A DNA stretch of 40,574 nt, taken from Mastigamoeba balamuthi (Eukaryota > Evosea > Mastigamoebida > Mastigamoebidae). The notes under the pieces are model-generated. The model worked only from the letters and a program-made list of their open reading frames with translations. It ran no database searches and was not told the origin of the DNA. Below are positions 1 to 12,200 of the stretch, one piece after another. The position numbers and the translations under genes were made by a program. The stretch covers positions 863,646-904,219 of the forward strand of contig CACRSC010000004.1 of the NCBI GenBank assembly GCA_902651635.1, in the 5' to 3' direction. Within the stretch, counting starts at the first letter, position 1. Every line of letters starts with the position of its first letter.

Positions 1-831
1 GCCGCGCGCCCGAGCATCGCGGCGACGACCGCCTCGACGCCGCCGCACTCGGCGATGGCCCGCGCGCCGTCGGCGTGCATGGCGATGTTGCGCAGCGCGG
101 CGCACGCGTGCCGGACGACGCCGCGGTTGCCCGCGTGGCTCGCCATCGCCGCGACGACCTCGCGGATGGCGCCGCTGCCGACGACGCGCGACTTGTTTGC
201 GGGCGCCGCGCTGAGGTTCTGCAGCGCGCCCAGCGCGGCCTCCGCGAGCGCCGGGAGGGCCTTGCGCACGACCTCGTTGGCCTCTGCGGCGACCCTGTGG
301 CTCGCCATGACGCCCACGACGCCCTCGACGGCGCCCGCGCGGGCAAAGAGCTCGGCGCTCTCTGTGTCGCAGGCGAGCGCCTTGACGACGCCGAGCACCG
401 TCTGCTGCAGCGACCCCCACGCGCGGTGGTTGGCCATCGCCGAGACGGCCACCTCCTGCACCAGCGGCGACAGCGCCGCCAGCTCGCGCGCCGCGTCGGG
501 CGACCCGCTGCACGCGAGCCTCCGCACGACGCCGCAGCCGAACCGCTGCACGTCGGGCACGCGCGGGTGCAGCGCCATCGCCCGCACGACCGCCGCGAAC
601 CCGCGCGCGCGCGCCAGCGCTGCGGCGACGGCGCAGCGCGAGGCGCTGGGCTCGCAGAGGACCCACAGCGCGCGCGCGCCCTCCTGCTGGACGGCGGCCG
701 CGGGCTCGTGCGAGGCCATCGCGCAGACCACGGTGGAGACGGCGGCCCCCACGTCGTCGGGCGGCCGCGCGCCCCAGAGGTCGGCGAGCGCCTTGCAGAG
801 GTCGCGCTGGACGGCCGCGTCCGGGGGCTGC

Positions 832-864
<33 letters not shown>

Positions 865-1194
865 GCCCTGGCGGTGTCGGCGGACGACGACGAGGACGAG
901 GCCGACGAGCGCAGCAGCAGCGACTGCTCGGCGGGCAGCGACGCGACGCGGTAGCTCGCGATCGAGGAGACAAAGCGGCGCTGGTCCGACGCGCATTTCG
1001 AGAGCGACGACGCAGACGACAGAGACGTCGGGGGCGGCGAGGGCGAGAAGGCGCCCTGCGACGACGGCGGCGTGGCGCACTCCCACAGCGTGGTGGACGC
1101 GGTGTCTGGGGTGAGGGGGCGGGGGGCGTCGGTTAGCGCGGTGAGGACCCGGGGGGGCGGCGCGCGGACCGCAACGGCGTTGCTCCACGTTCAT
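1..1194 (-). CDS. Armadillo-repeat protein, N-terminal part (runs off left edge)
   Basis: Read on the minus strand, a short first exon (ATG at 1194-1192, ending 1170), an intron 1169-1106 (GTCCGC...CCCCAG) and a long exon open to base 1 give about 375 residues with no stop. The N-terminus is Ser/Pro-rich and low-complexity, then a 10-residue polyglutamine run, then alanine-rich ~40-residue helical repeats with armadillo signatures such as GALQNLSAAPANK, CAALRNIAMHADG and AIAECGGVEAVVAAM. In the armadillo family such repeats stack into a superhelix that binds partner proteins; the partner here cannot be inferred. The C-terminus lies outside the window. The ATG choice rests on the intron model; a start further downstream in exon 2 is possible. 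The ELO gene lies upstream in the same orientation. Confidence 0.75.
834..863. repeat. (CTG)10 trinucleotide run encoding polyGln
   Basis: Ten uninterrupted CTG units on the plus strand read as ten CAG glutamine codons in the armadillo gene on the minus strand. Pure triplet runs of this sort are length-variable. Confidence 0.9.
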
Positions 1195-1321
1195 GGAGGG
1201 GCTGTGATACACACTCAGGAATGTGCACTCTTGGTACGCTTTTCCGGTGGGCAGAAGGCTGAGTTTTGCCCGATTCAATTCATCAGTTTGCAATCTCCGA
1301 CAATGCTCGCGGGCAGCCGAG

Positions 1322-2213
1322 TCAGGAGGACTTGGCGCCCTTGCGGGGGCGGGACGACAGGTAGGCCCCGAAGTAGAAGTTGAGGAAAAGGGCGACGAGC
1401 AGCGTGTTGGCCAGCAGCCCGGCGTAGACCTCCCACGTGCGGCCCTGGCAGCCGTATCTGTAGTGCAGCGCCAGCCACACGGGCCCCAGCACAAACGCCG
1501 TCAGCAGCTGCGCGATCTGCAGCGACGTCAGCCGCTTCTTCCACCCCACCGACACGCCCTGGTCGCACTGCAGGTAGTACCTGCTCACTCATTCCGTACC
1601 GGAATTTGATCAGAATTGCCGTGCAATACCGCCGGGCCCCACTCCGCACGTGTACATCAGCACGTGGATCGCCGAGTTCTCGAGGGTCATCCACCACAGC
1701 AGGATGTTGCGCGAGCGGAGCCAGAGCCACGTCATCAGGGGGATGCCGGCGTGGTGGTAGACGTGGAGCACGGTGAGGTTCTTGCGCCTGAGAGCCAGGA
1801 AGACCGTGTCCATGAACTCGACGTACTTTGTCAGATAGTACGTATACGCCGCCAGCGCTGGCAGGCCCCGCATCGCCCCTCCGTCGTCGCAGATCTAGAG
1901 GGCATGGTACTCAGCCCCGCGCGCAGGGCGTTGGCTTGCGCACCAGAGAGAAGAGCCCCGTCGTGAAGAGGCGGTGAGCGAACGACACCAGGACGGCAGC
2001 GAACGTCGAGAAGCACAGAGCGACCATCAGGGTGTTGTACACGAGCGAGACGCGGCGCAGTGTCGGGGGCTGCTGCCCGTGCGCGGAGGACTTGGCCCAG
2101 CGGCTCAGCGCCACGACCGTCGGCACGTAGAGGGCCGCCGCTGCCAGGGGAACCCACCACGCAGAGAGCGGCCTGTGCTCCCCCCACTCGAACGACTGGA
2201 CAACCTTCCACAT
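1322..2213 (-). CDS. ELO-family very-long-chain fatty acid elongase (condensing enzyme)
   Basis: Three exons (2213-1944, 1894-1650, 1580-1322) with introns of 49 and 69 nt join in frame to 257 residues, close to the usual ~270 for the family. ELO proteins are polytopic ER membrane 3-ketoacyl-CoA synthases that add two carbons from malonyl-CoA to long acyl-CoAs. Visible hallmarks: the ICDDGG segment after splice 1, TKYVEFMDTVFLALRRK (equivalent to the family K-x-x-E-x-x-D-T stretch), and the histidine box LHVYHHAG. MYTYYLQCD spans splice 2, followed by WKKRLTSLQIAQ. Several hydrophobic membrane segments are present, and the basic C-terminus (RPRKGAKSS) resembles an ER-retrieval tail. The start is the first Met giving a full N-terminal segment; the frame is open upstream, so a longer N-terminus is possible. 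Substrate chain length cannot be read from the sequence. Confidence 0.92.
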
Positions 2214-2464
2214 CCGGGGTGCCTTTGCAGAACTGCCTGCTGGGTAACGGCACGTGCCGATTCGTACGCTGAGACACCGCCCGATGGCGGTTTTGTGGGT
2301 GAGGTGGAGGAGCGGGTGGCCATTGGGCGACCGAGAAAAAAAGCCGGACTTTGTTCTGCCTGATCTGAAGCTACTTGGATCAAATGTGGGAAGAAGTAGG
2401 GGGGGAGAGGAGAAACATGTGATACACAAACATCGTACGAGGGGGAGACCTGAGAGGGACCCAG

Positions 2465-5400
2465 CTACTTCTTCTCCTCGGCTGCTGTGCTTTCTGACTG
2501 CGTCTGGGACTGCGGCGCCGACGACGTCGTCGTGCGGCTGCGCTTGGCCTGGTGCTCGTCGTCCTCTGGGGACGACATGGCCGCCGACGGGCGCTTCAGC
2601 GTCGCGGGGCTGTCCAGCATGGGCGGAGACTGCTGCATCATGCGGGGCCTCGTGAGCACCGGGGCGTCGGGGGACGGCGACGACGACGACGACTGCGCGC
2701 GGCCCGTAGGCTCGTCGTCGGCACTGGGCGGCGGCAGGACAGTCTTGTCGACCTCGAAGTTCAGGCGGCGCCCCTGCACCTTCCATCGCGAGACGCGCTC
2801 CGCCGACATAGCGTGGCTGACGACGCTCTTGTTGATGGCGTTGAGGTCCCGGAAAGGGCTGTGGCCGATGCTGAACGTGCTCGACGAGTTCCCGACGCTA
2901 CGCGCGACGCTCAGTGGGAGATCCCCCGACAGCAGAGGGCGGGTGCGGCAGCGTACACGGGGGACATGAAGGAGGTCATGGGGGTGCGGTAGTCCTTGAG
3001 CGTCCAGGTCATGCGCGCGTTGCGGTCGGGGGTCCTGAGAACACCGGGCGACTCGGGGGGGACGGGGGCGAGCGAGCGCATCTCGGAGACGAAGCCCTGC
3101 GACTCGGGGACGAAGAACTCGTTGTAGAACGTTATGATGTCGCCGACGTGGCTGACGTCGCTGAGAGGGACCTCCTTGTACACCTTTGTGGGCATCTTCT
3201 TCCAGTTGCGGATCATCGTGCTGAACTTGACGTCACGCTGCTTGTTGGCGTGCAGCACGATGTGCGCCGTGCACATCACGATCTGGTCCAGGTGCCTGTC
3301 GCGCAGCAGCTGGTGCCTGTCGCTGATGACGCGCTTGAACACCTCCCACGACTGCGTGAAGTACCTCGACTGCTTCAGCACGTTGCAGAGGTCCTGCAGC
3401 CTGTAGAACCCCGTCCTCAGCACCCTGCGAAGGAACGTCTGCGGCACCTGGTCAGGACACGCAACCCAACCGGAGTGTGGTGCAGCGCAGTGGTACCTCC
3501 AGCGACCGCGAGATCTGGAGCGGCTGAGGGGGCATCGGAGACGGCGGGACTCTGCGCGGGGAGACGGGGACCGGAGTGTAGCTATGCACTGAGGGGGGGT
3601 CAGAGGAGTGGGAGCAGCTGAGATGGAGAAAGCTTACCGAGCTTGCGGATTGACTCGGTCGGGGTCTGGGCCAGCAGGTCGAATACGCGCGAGTCGTGCC
3701 TCCAGCCCAGCGACTCGATGACCTGGTCCTCGAGGTTCTTGAAGTGGCTCTGCAGGTCGTCGGGCAGCTCCTCGCTCGTGTGGTTGATGCTCTCGATGAT
3801 CTTGAAGAAGTCCAGTGGCGCCACGTTGAACATCTCCAGGACGCGGGGGAAGGTGCACGTCATCACCTTGTTCGTGTACACCACAATCTCCACAGAGATC
3901 GCCAGCAGCGAAGCTGCGAAGCAGTCCTGCGACAGCAGCGCCTGCAGCCCTCCGCTCGTCTGCGTGCGGTGGGCATTCGCAAGTGAGCAAACGTTTCGCA
4001 CTTCCCCGTTCCAAGCAGCGCGGACCTTCTCGAGCATCCGAGACTCGTGGACGAGCAGCGACTCGAGGAAGCGGTAGAACAGGCAGACAGCAGCGTTGCG
4101 GCGCTGGATCTGCAGGGGGTCGTTGGGCGGGACCACGTGGTCGATGAGGTTTGTGCTCTCTGGCGTGTTCGACGCATCGTCAGCAGCGCGTCGGGGGGAA
4201 GGCGCCGGGTCGCACGGATGAGCTTGTTCACGCGGTCCTTGATCGGATGGAACAGCTTCGCGAGGTCGCGGACCCTGATGAAATCGAGCAGACGCGCCGA
4301 GGGACCCGGCTCCTGCACCCCGCGTGAGACTCGAATGGCAGTGCAGCCTGCACGTACGGGGGAGGAGCAGCGCGTTGCTGTAGACAGCCAGCTCAGCGAC
4401 AGCGTCATGGCCCTCATTGGGGTGGGCGGCGGTACCCCCGGCGCCGGAGAGGCACCGAACCTGGGACTCCCAAACGGCCTCGGCAGTCCGCTGCGAGGCG
4501 CGTCTGCCTGCGTCTGCACGCGCCAAAACTGCTGCGAGCGTACAGCCAGGCCGGACGTGTTGCCAGCTGGAAGGAGGACGTGAGCAGGGGTGGAGGGCTC
4601 GCGGACAGAAGGGCAAGCAAAGAGAGGCACCGTGCTGGTCCCGCTGGTCTACAAACGCTATTTCGTCGAAGTCGCCGATGCGCTCGAGATAGCGCTCGTA
4701 CTCAGCGGCGAGCGTCCTGACGTTGTTCTGCAGGTGCATGTCGAGGAGACCCTCGAGGTACAGCGGGCTCGCGCGGGTGGCCGCGTACGCCAGCACGCCG
4801 TCGCTGTTGAGGCGCTGCAGGAAGGGGACGAACGTGTCGTTGTGGAACTTGAGGGCCTCGGGGGCGCTGATGTCGGGCGGGCAGAGCTGCTCGAACGTCG
4901 GGGCGATGGGGTTCGCCGACGGGTCACCGACGCGGAGCAGCTGCGGGGGCGAGTGCGTGATGACGAGGTGCACGCAGCACAGCAGCAGGTACAGCGACTG
5001 CACGAGCTCCGGGGGATCCGAGAGGAGCCTCGCTGCCGCGCGCGTGAGAAGAGGGCGCCAGCGCGGTGCGGGTGGCACGAACCCTTGGCGAGCACGTAGA
5101 GGTACCACCCGAGCAGGAAGATCCTCTCAGGGTCCGACGTGGCCGCGCGGGACGACGGCACCCTGGCGTCGTTTGCGGATGCTCGATGTGAGGTCGCCAG
5201 GGTGCGACTTGAGGGAAGAGGGGAGGGGTGGGCTTACGGCACGCGGAGGTGGCTCGTGAGCATCTTGCCGTACTTGACGCAGATCACGTACGTCACCACA
5301 AAGTTCTTCTCGAGGAACACCTGCTGCTCCTCAAACTCCCTACCGAGCTTCAGCATCGACACAAACGCCTTGAGCGGCTCGAGCGTCGTCGCGATGCTGT

Positions 5401-6169
5401 GCGTGCGGCCGTCAGTTTGGTTTTGCTTGCTGTGGCCCGCTTGTTGGCCGCTGCGCCGCTGTCCTCGGGAATGGGAGGGGGGAAGAGTCTGTAGTGGGGA
5501 CGCACGGCAGGTGGGCCTCGCGCAGCAGGCGCGAGAGGTTGACGCTGTTCACGACCGACGCGCGCTCCGCGAGCTGCGACTTGCGCAGCCTCGCAAACCT
5601 GTAGCTGCCGGCGACGTAGAGGGCGCACACGGGCCACGCGGCCTCCTCGGCCCCCGACTACGGAGTGCGCGCCAGACGTGAGGCCCCCGGTCCCAGCAAA
5701 GTGGGCCCCAGCAGGCCCTCCAGCCCCCCCTACGCACGCTCTCCGACGCGGGCGGCAGCCTGCTGAGCAGGGTCTTGGCGTACTGCACGACGGCGGCCTC
5801 GATGCCTAGGGCGTCCGAGTACTGCTGCAGGACCGCCAGCCTGTGCTGGTGCTGGATGCCCGCAGAACCAGACGCGCAAACGTTAAAGTTAAATGGGGAA
5901 AACGGGTCTCGCGTGGAGTAATCCGCGCCGTCTGTACGTCCCCAGCTGAAGGGGTGCCGAGGGAGGGGGGGAGGGCCACTGCGCACCACCGGCGGGCCAG
6001 GGAGCGGCGCCGCGCTCTGGGCGAGGGCCGCGAGGACGGTGATTCCGGCCTCCTCGATGCTGCTGGTGGGCCCCACTGCCGCTGCCGCTGCTGCTGCTGC
6101 CGCGGCCTGCTGCGGCTGCTGTGGCTGTGGCTCGGGCGCTGTGCTGCGAGCTGTGACCTCTCCCGACAT
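2465..6169 (-). CDS. RB: Retinoblastoma-family pocket protein
   Basis: A multi-exon gene. Regions in order: a Gln/Ala-rich N-terminus (from MSGEVTARS at 6169); the RB N-terminal cyclin-like domain with FLLGWYLYVLAKG and ELVQSLYLLLCCVHLVI; a linker containing YLERIGDFDE; pocket A with FYRFLESLLVHE, LLAISVEIVVYTN and FFKIIESINHTSEELPDDL; pocket B with RLQDLCNVLKQS, LLRDRHLDQIVMCTAHIV and DIITFYNEFFVPE; and a C-terminal stretch INKSVVSHAM...GRRLNFEVD that resembles the RbC core. The Ser/Pro-rich tail ends at the TAG at 2465-2467. Pocket proteins bind E2F/DP and chromatin regulators to repress S-phase genes in the nucleus, and cyclin-dependent kinases act on S/T-P sites, which are frequent in the tail. 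Pocket A changes frame near 4193-4198 (a G6 run) without an obvious GT-AG intron, so a sequencing indel or an unrecognised splice is likely. Exact exon borders are only partly resolved. Confidence 0.9.
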
Positions 6170-6660
6170 TTTTCCCCGGGGGTGGACCGCGCTTCCTGGC
6201 TGCGAGGAGGGGGCGGGCCGGGCGGGAGGGAAGCGGAACCGCGCGGGGCCGTCGCAGTGGGGCACTTGGCTTAGTTTCGGTTTTGCGGGGAAACCCGCGC
6301 GCGTCGTGCGGGTTATTTTGGCGCGAAAATTTATAGGTAAAAATGAGTTTATTGGCAGCCGTGGCAACTGCCCGCCAGAGCAACCGCGGGGGGGCCACGC
6401 GCGGGGCGAGACCGGCGCGGACCCGAACGGGGAGGGCGGGAACCGCAGCGGAGCGCACCGAGAGATGCCGGCGGGGGTGGGAGGGAGGTTTTTGATGGGG
6501 GGGAGGGAGTTTTGGCTGGTTTTGGCGACTGATTGCGCCCCCGAATCTCTGGGTCCTTGATATTTTTCTCCTTGGTGAGGGGCTTTTTTTGCTTTTGTAT
6601 CAATTTTCGCGTCGTGTGCGGATCGTTGTCGCAGACCCGTCTCCGATCAGCGCCGCAGAC
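6170..6660. promoter_or_regulatory. Divergent intergenic region between RB and PH-RhoGAP genes
   Basis: This 491-bp region lies between two outward-facing starts and is the likely shared promoter. It contains the E2F-like palindrome at 6316-6329, an adjacent AT-rich stretch (6326-6354), and G-rich runs nearer the RhoGAP start. No ORF here resembles a protein. Confidence 0.6.
6316..6329. promoter_or_regulatory. E2F/DP-type binding site
   Basis: TTTTGGCGCGAAAA matches the palindromic E2F consensus TTTSGCGCSAAA at all 12 core positions. It sits about 147 bp upstream of the RB gene ATG and about 330 bp upstream of the RhoGAP ATG. Autoregulation of an RB gene through E2F is known for vertebrate RB1; here it is inferred from the motif alone. 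Confidence 0.65.
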
Positions 6661-8990
6661 ATGTCCGAGGTTCGTTGCCACAGCCCACGTGTTATCGCTC
6701 GTTTCCGCTGCTCTCGGGTCTGCAGCAGCGGAGGTGCCCGGCACCAATTGCCTGCTGGCCAAATTGAGACTCGGAGACACGATGCCCATTCTGAGAAAGC
6801 CGTGTGCTGAGCAAGCGACTCACCTTCGTTCACCCCGCCCAGCAGGGCGAGTTCCGTGGGTGGGTCACCGTCAGGGGCTTCCTCGCCAAGAAGCCTCAGC
6901 GCCTCTATGTTGTCCTGCAGGAGGCCGTCATCTACTGCTTCAAGGACGACTCTGTGAGAGCACATCAGCTGCAATGCAGCGGGCACCCGCGTGCGCTGAC
7001 CCCGCTCTCTCTTCTCCCCCCACCCCGGTGGATGGGCCTGCAGATGAAGTCTGCCACCGGGAAGGTGTCGCTGGGCCCCGCGTGGGACGTGAAGCCCGTG
7101 GCGCAGGACAAGAAGGAGGCGGCCAAGGTCGGCCAGCAGTGGACCCTGCGCCTCGCTGCCCCCGCCGACAAGAAGAAGGACCTCGTCGAGGTCTTCCTGA
7201 CCTTCACCAACGGCGAGGAGAGCGACTGCTGGCTCGCGGCCATCAGCTTCGCCATTATGTACAGTGAGCAGCGCATCACACACCCCCTTTTTCTTCGCTT
7301 CGTTCGTTTTTCCTGCTTAATTGCTTTTGCCCCGCCTCGCAGAGTCGCCTCGCGCGTACAGGATGCCGCTCGCTGTGGACTTTGCCAAGAGCGACGTTGC
7401 GAGGTGCCCGTGGGTCATCCACCGCCTCGTCGAGTTTATCGAGGCGCACGATGGTGCACATGCACTACTGTCTTTTTCCTGAAGTTCGCTTTGCGTCAAC
7501 GGACAATTAACGCAGCCCCATGTTCTCAGGGATCACGCAAAGCGGCATTTTCAGGATCTCTGGCATGCACCTCCAAGTCCAGAAGCTCGTGGAGGCATTC
7601 GACACCGGTAATCGAGTTCTTCCCCCCCCCTCTCTGCACTCACGCGGGAACCTCCTGTCGTCCAGGCGTGCCTGCCAACGTCGAGGCCTTTCTCGCGGAC
7701 CTCGGGGACGTCAACGTGGCCACCAACGCGCTCAAGACCTACGTGCGCGAGCTGCCCGAGCCTCTGCTGACGTTCGAGCGCTACAAGCAGTTTGTCGACG
7801 CCGGCCGTACGTACCGAGCACCGCTCCCGCATGCCTCCCCGTTGGCTGACTCGCTCGTAGAGGACGCCGCGAAGCTGGCAGAGCTGGTCAAGGGCCTGCC
7901 CAGGCCCAACAGGCTGACGCTGCACTACATCATGGAGCATCTCGTGAGGGTCGCGGCCAAGTCGGACGTGAACATGATGACGCCGCAGAACCTCGCGATC
8001 GTGTTCGGCCCCACCATACTGCGCGCCAGCGAGAGCGAGGCGCAAGCGGCCGCAGCCGACAGCGACCGCGTCAACGCCGTGTGCGCCGCAATGATCGCGC
8101 TGTTCCCCGAGGTCTTCGCCGATATCGCGAAGGAGGCCGCCGCGGCTAAGGTCAGTCGTTTTTGGCCATGTCGGTGTCTCTCTGTGCTGACGTAATGGTG
8201 CCGAGCAGCCCAGGGTGAGGGCGCCGCCGCTCGTGCCAGATGACGTTCCTGACGGGCTGATCGAGAGCGACGACGAGAGCAAGGACAAGAAGAAGAAGGA
8301 GAAGGAGGACAAGGAAAAGAGAGAGAGGGAGGAGAAGGAGCAGGCCAAGAGGGAGAAGAAGCTCGAGAAGGAACGTCGCAAGGCGGGGTCCAACTCCGAG
8401 GAGGTCTCCAAAGGGTACTTCCAGCATGCTGCAGTCTATACTCAAGGCACATTAGGGTGAGGTCTCCGCTTCCCCTGCGCGAGGGGTCAGCCCCGTCTCT
8501 CGCTATACCCAGCTCCGCGGAGCTGCAGGCCCGCGTCAATGCCCGCGCTCAGAGGGTCTCTCTGAACATCGAGACCGCAGAGCACAACTCTCCCCCGGGG
8601 CCCGCGGCCACGCACCCCGTGCATCCGTCAAGCCCGGTGACGTCGTCCGCCAGCGGGGCTCCTCGGCGTCCGCCGCCATCGGTGCCCATGGGTGGCTATC
8701 CAGGGAATCGCAGGTCTGTCGGGTCCATTCCGGGGCAGCTGTCGCAGTCGTCGGACGTGCAGTCGAGCCCCGTTCTCGCTGGGTCGTCTGGGGAGCTGTC
8801 CGTTAGCACTCCGCCCGAAATTCGGACCTCTCCGAGGCCGGCGTCTCCGAGACCGAATTCGACCGGGATGAGCACGCTCCTCATGGAGGAGCGCATCAGC
8901 GCCCTCGAGGCACGCATGGCAGCAATGGAGGCCAACTACCAGAAGCAGATTGAGGCCCTTCAAGCCGAAATCGCCGAGCTGCGCCACTAG
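6661..8990 (+). CDS. PH domain and RhoGAP domain protein with C-terminal coiled coil
   Basis: About nine exons. The start exon MSE (6661-6669) is followed by an intron to about 6842; then 6846-6953, 7044-7263, 7343-7453, 7530-7607, 7666-7806, 7861-8150, 8209-8414 and 8462-8990 join in frame. The N-terminal part (GEFRGWVTVRGFLAKKPQRLYVVLQ ... SDCWLAAISFAIM) fits a PH domain, which binds membrane phosphoinositides. The RhoGAP domain follows: the arginine finger GIFRISG, ALKTYVRELPEPLLTF, RLTLHYIMEHL and MMTPQNLAIVFGPTIL. RhoGAPs stimulate GTP hydrolysis by Rho/Rac/Cdc42 and so control actin. A Lys/Glu-rich charged stretch (8265-8400), a Ser/Pro-rich linker and a C-terminal coiled coil (ALEARMAAMEANYQKQIEAL) come next. 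The catalytic Arg is present. The position of the first intron is the least certain point. Confidence 0.92.
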
Positions 8991-9251
8991 GAAAATCTCT
9001 TTACGCTGCCGCACATAGCACTTGCCCACGCCCCCTCTATGAGAGCACCCAAGCAACAACCAAGACACACAGCACTACGCACTCAAGCCCCGGCAGCATA
9101 ACAATGTCTGGAAGGCAGACAAGACAGAATAACAACGGTACCACCTCAATCTACATGCAAAGACTCGACCAGGACGTGGCGAACGAGGTGGGGGGGTGGA
9201 TGGCGATTTGGAGAGGGGTGTGTGGGCTTAGTAGTCGGGGTGTGCGTGCTC

Positions 9252-12200
9252 TCAGACTGGTGTGGGAGGGTTCAGAAGGGCCACCGGCGAGGCGATATCG
9301 CGCCTGACCTCGGTGACCACCGCCATGAGGAAGTGGTACCTGTCGTTGAGCTCCGCGCGGTTCTGCGCGCTCAGCGCCTGCTGGGCAACGAGCTGCTCGT
9401 GCACCCTCATAATTCGACGGGCAGCCGCCTTTACCTTCTCCGACTGCACAATCAGCGCCGTGCACGCTGGCCGCAGACTGCAGAGACGTCAGAAGCGAGA
9501 CAAGATCTGCGTGAGAGGGGTTGCAGCGTACCGCATGAGAGCGACGATGATCTGTGACATGTCGATGAGGTCGGCAAACGACATCAGGATGACGGGGTAG
9601 GCGCCCTCGTCCACAAAGGCGAGCAGCTCCTTCGAGCCCTCCTGCTCGAGCTGCACGACGTCGAAGAACCGCAGGTACTTGTACTTCTTGCGGATCGACG
9701 AGATGCCCTTCTTCGCGTGCAGTTCGCACAGCGGCGACGAGAAGGGCGCGATGGCTGCGAGGTCCCGCGACATCTCCACAGCCATCGTCCGGGCCCACAG
9801 CTGCGACGCCGTGTCCGCGACGAGGAACCGCCCTCTCTTCTCCTCGACAACCGCCGCCTCCTTCTCCCCGTAGCCGTAGTAGCACGTCCAGTACGACGGC
9901 ACCACCTTGTCCTTGTCAGCAAGCCCCTGCACAACAAACGCGAGCGCTGTGAGAAACAACGAGGCGAGGACCGTGCGACGCTCAATGCATGTCGGTCGGT
10001 GCGCACCGATTTCTTGATGGACCTCACGAGGTCGAAGAAGCTCAGGTAGCGGAGTACGGGCTCGTCCCCGAGGAAGAGCTCCCACGGTATGCACGATAGA
10101 AACTTGCTGCATATGACGATCTGGCGGGTGGCAGGCACAAGGGCTTGAGCACAACAAAGGCGTGGGTGCGAAGTGGCGCACAGTCGGGTAGGTGGAGCTC
10201 GGCCTGAAGGTGACCGGGGGCTCGGCCTTGTCCTTGGACGAGAAGATGGCGTCCTTGATGGCACCGATGCCGTGCCTCCTGGGGGCTGCAGCAGGCGCGG
10301 GCGGCGGCATGAGCCTCTCGAGCGAGCCGCTAATCACGTTGGCCTGCGACTGCACGACCGTCTTAAGCGACTGCTTCTCCGCCGTGTCTGCGGGCAGCGG
10401 CAGCATCGCCACAAACGACCGGAACACGCGCGAGAGGTCCGCGGCGACGTCCTGCACAGAGGGTATGGGCTCCGACACCTCCGGCGTCTCTCTGGTCGCG
10501 AGCAGGCTCGGCAGGAAGGCCCCGAACTTGGCCGACAGCGCCAGAGGCGTCAGAGACGCGGTGGACTCAGTCGAGACCTGCCCGGCGACGCCGTACAGGT
10601 AGAGATCGAGCGGCTTCTGGACCTTCTCGCCGGTGCTCTGCAGCTCCGCGGCGGAGAAGCACGACGACACGAGGGCTGTCGGGGGCCGCGTGAGCTGCGA
10701 GAACCCGCTGGTCATGCTCTTGGCCTGCTTGGCGAGGCCCAGCTGCCTGGCCGCCAGCCTGGGCCCGTAGACCACCTGCTTGCCTGCGACCACCATGGGC
10801 CCCACCGACCACGCGTCGGGCTGCAGCTTGGTCGACAGCTTCGCGATCTCGTTCATGAACTCCGGAGTGCTCTCGAGCATCCTGCGCAGGTTGTGAGACA
10901 CGGAGGCAAAGCCCAGCGTGGTCGGCACGTACACAGGTGACCTTCCAGCAGCCGACTTGCTCAGCCTGCGCTGCGGGTGGGTCTGCGAGCCCTTATCTCC
11001 GGTCGGCGTGTGTGACAGCCCTGGCGGCGGTGGCAGCGTCTCGTTGTAGTACCTGCACAACTCGTCGAAGAGCTCTCCGATCGTGGTCTCGGGCAATATC
11101 TGCAAAACGAAACTGGTGAAACACGGACAGAAGCCACGCGCGGAGCGTAGGGCGCACCTTGAAGAGACCGAAGTCCGACGGGGTCTGCAGTAGGTGTAGG
11201 TTGACTAGGAAGGGCTGTGCCTTGGGCTGCAAGCGCTCGGGGTACGGGACTGGCGTCAGGACGTCAACGTGGAGCTGCCCAGTGCTCGGCAGGTAGTACG
11301 CCACCATCCAGTCGAGCTGCAGCACGTACGACAGCTTCGGGAACAGCTTCGGGTGCTTGGACATGAACTCGTCGAGCTTGTACGTTGTGTCCACCTCGAC
11401 TGTCTTGCCCGGCGACGCAACAGACGCTGCTGCCGCCTGTGCCACCAGCGATCCCTGGCGCGTAGGTATCGGGCTCGGGCTCGGCGCCGGCGCTGCCGCC
11501 GCTGCAGAAGAGGCACCGGGAGGCGAGGCGGCCGCAGCCCCCAGGCTGTGCCTCACGATCGGCACGCCGGAGCTCGGCAGCGGCCTGGAGCGGCCCTGCG
11601 AGGCGCTGACGAGTACGTCGCGCAGGATCGCCTGGTTGGCCATCAGGAGCTCAGGGCGCGTCGACTTGCCCTGGCTGTAGCGCGTCGTCTGCGCGCGCAG
11701 GCGGTGCATGAGACCCCAAGACTCCTGCGCGCACTGCTCGTGCTCCTTGTTGCGCGTGATGCTCTCCGGCAGCCGCGGCGTCTGCGGCGACATCGTTCCC
11801 GCCTGCTGCGAGGCGCCCTGGCTTCCCGGTGGCGGCGACGGCAGCGTGCGCGACACCTCGCGAGGTATGTCGACGGCGCCCGCGAGCTCGGCGACCCTCT
11901 TGAGCGGAGCAGACATGGGTGTAGTCGGGGGGACGACGGTCATCCGCATCGACCGGCGGCGCTCGACGACAGACCCGGGCGTGTCGCTCTCGCTGCTGCC
12001 GCTGTCGGCGTAGCTCTCGAGCCGGGGGGTCGCGCTGCTGCTGCCAAGCGAATCGAAGATGTACGACACGCGCATGCCACGCTTGCGGGCGTCCTCGTAG
12101 TCGTGCTGCAGTAGAACCAGGGCGTCGAGGACGATGAGGTTCGCGTTGATAACGGCCTTGTCCATGCACAACAGCAACCGCGCCATCCTGCGTACGACCG

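Noticed and set aside
55-1136. Long plus-strand open frames over the first kilobase
   Set aside because: They are antisense shadows in very GC-rich DNA; the minus strand gives clear armadillo repeats.
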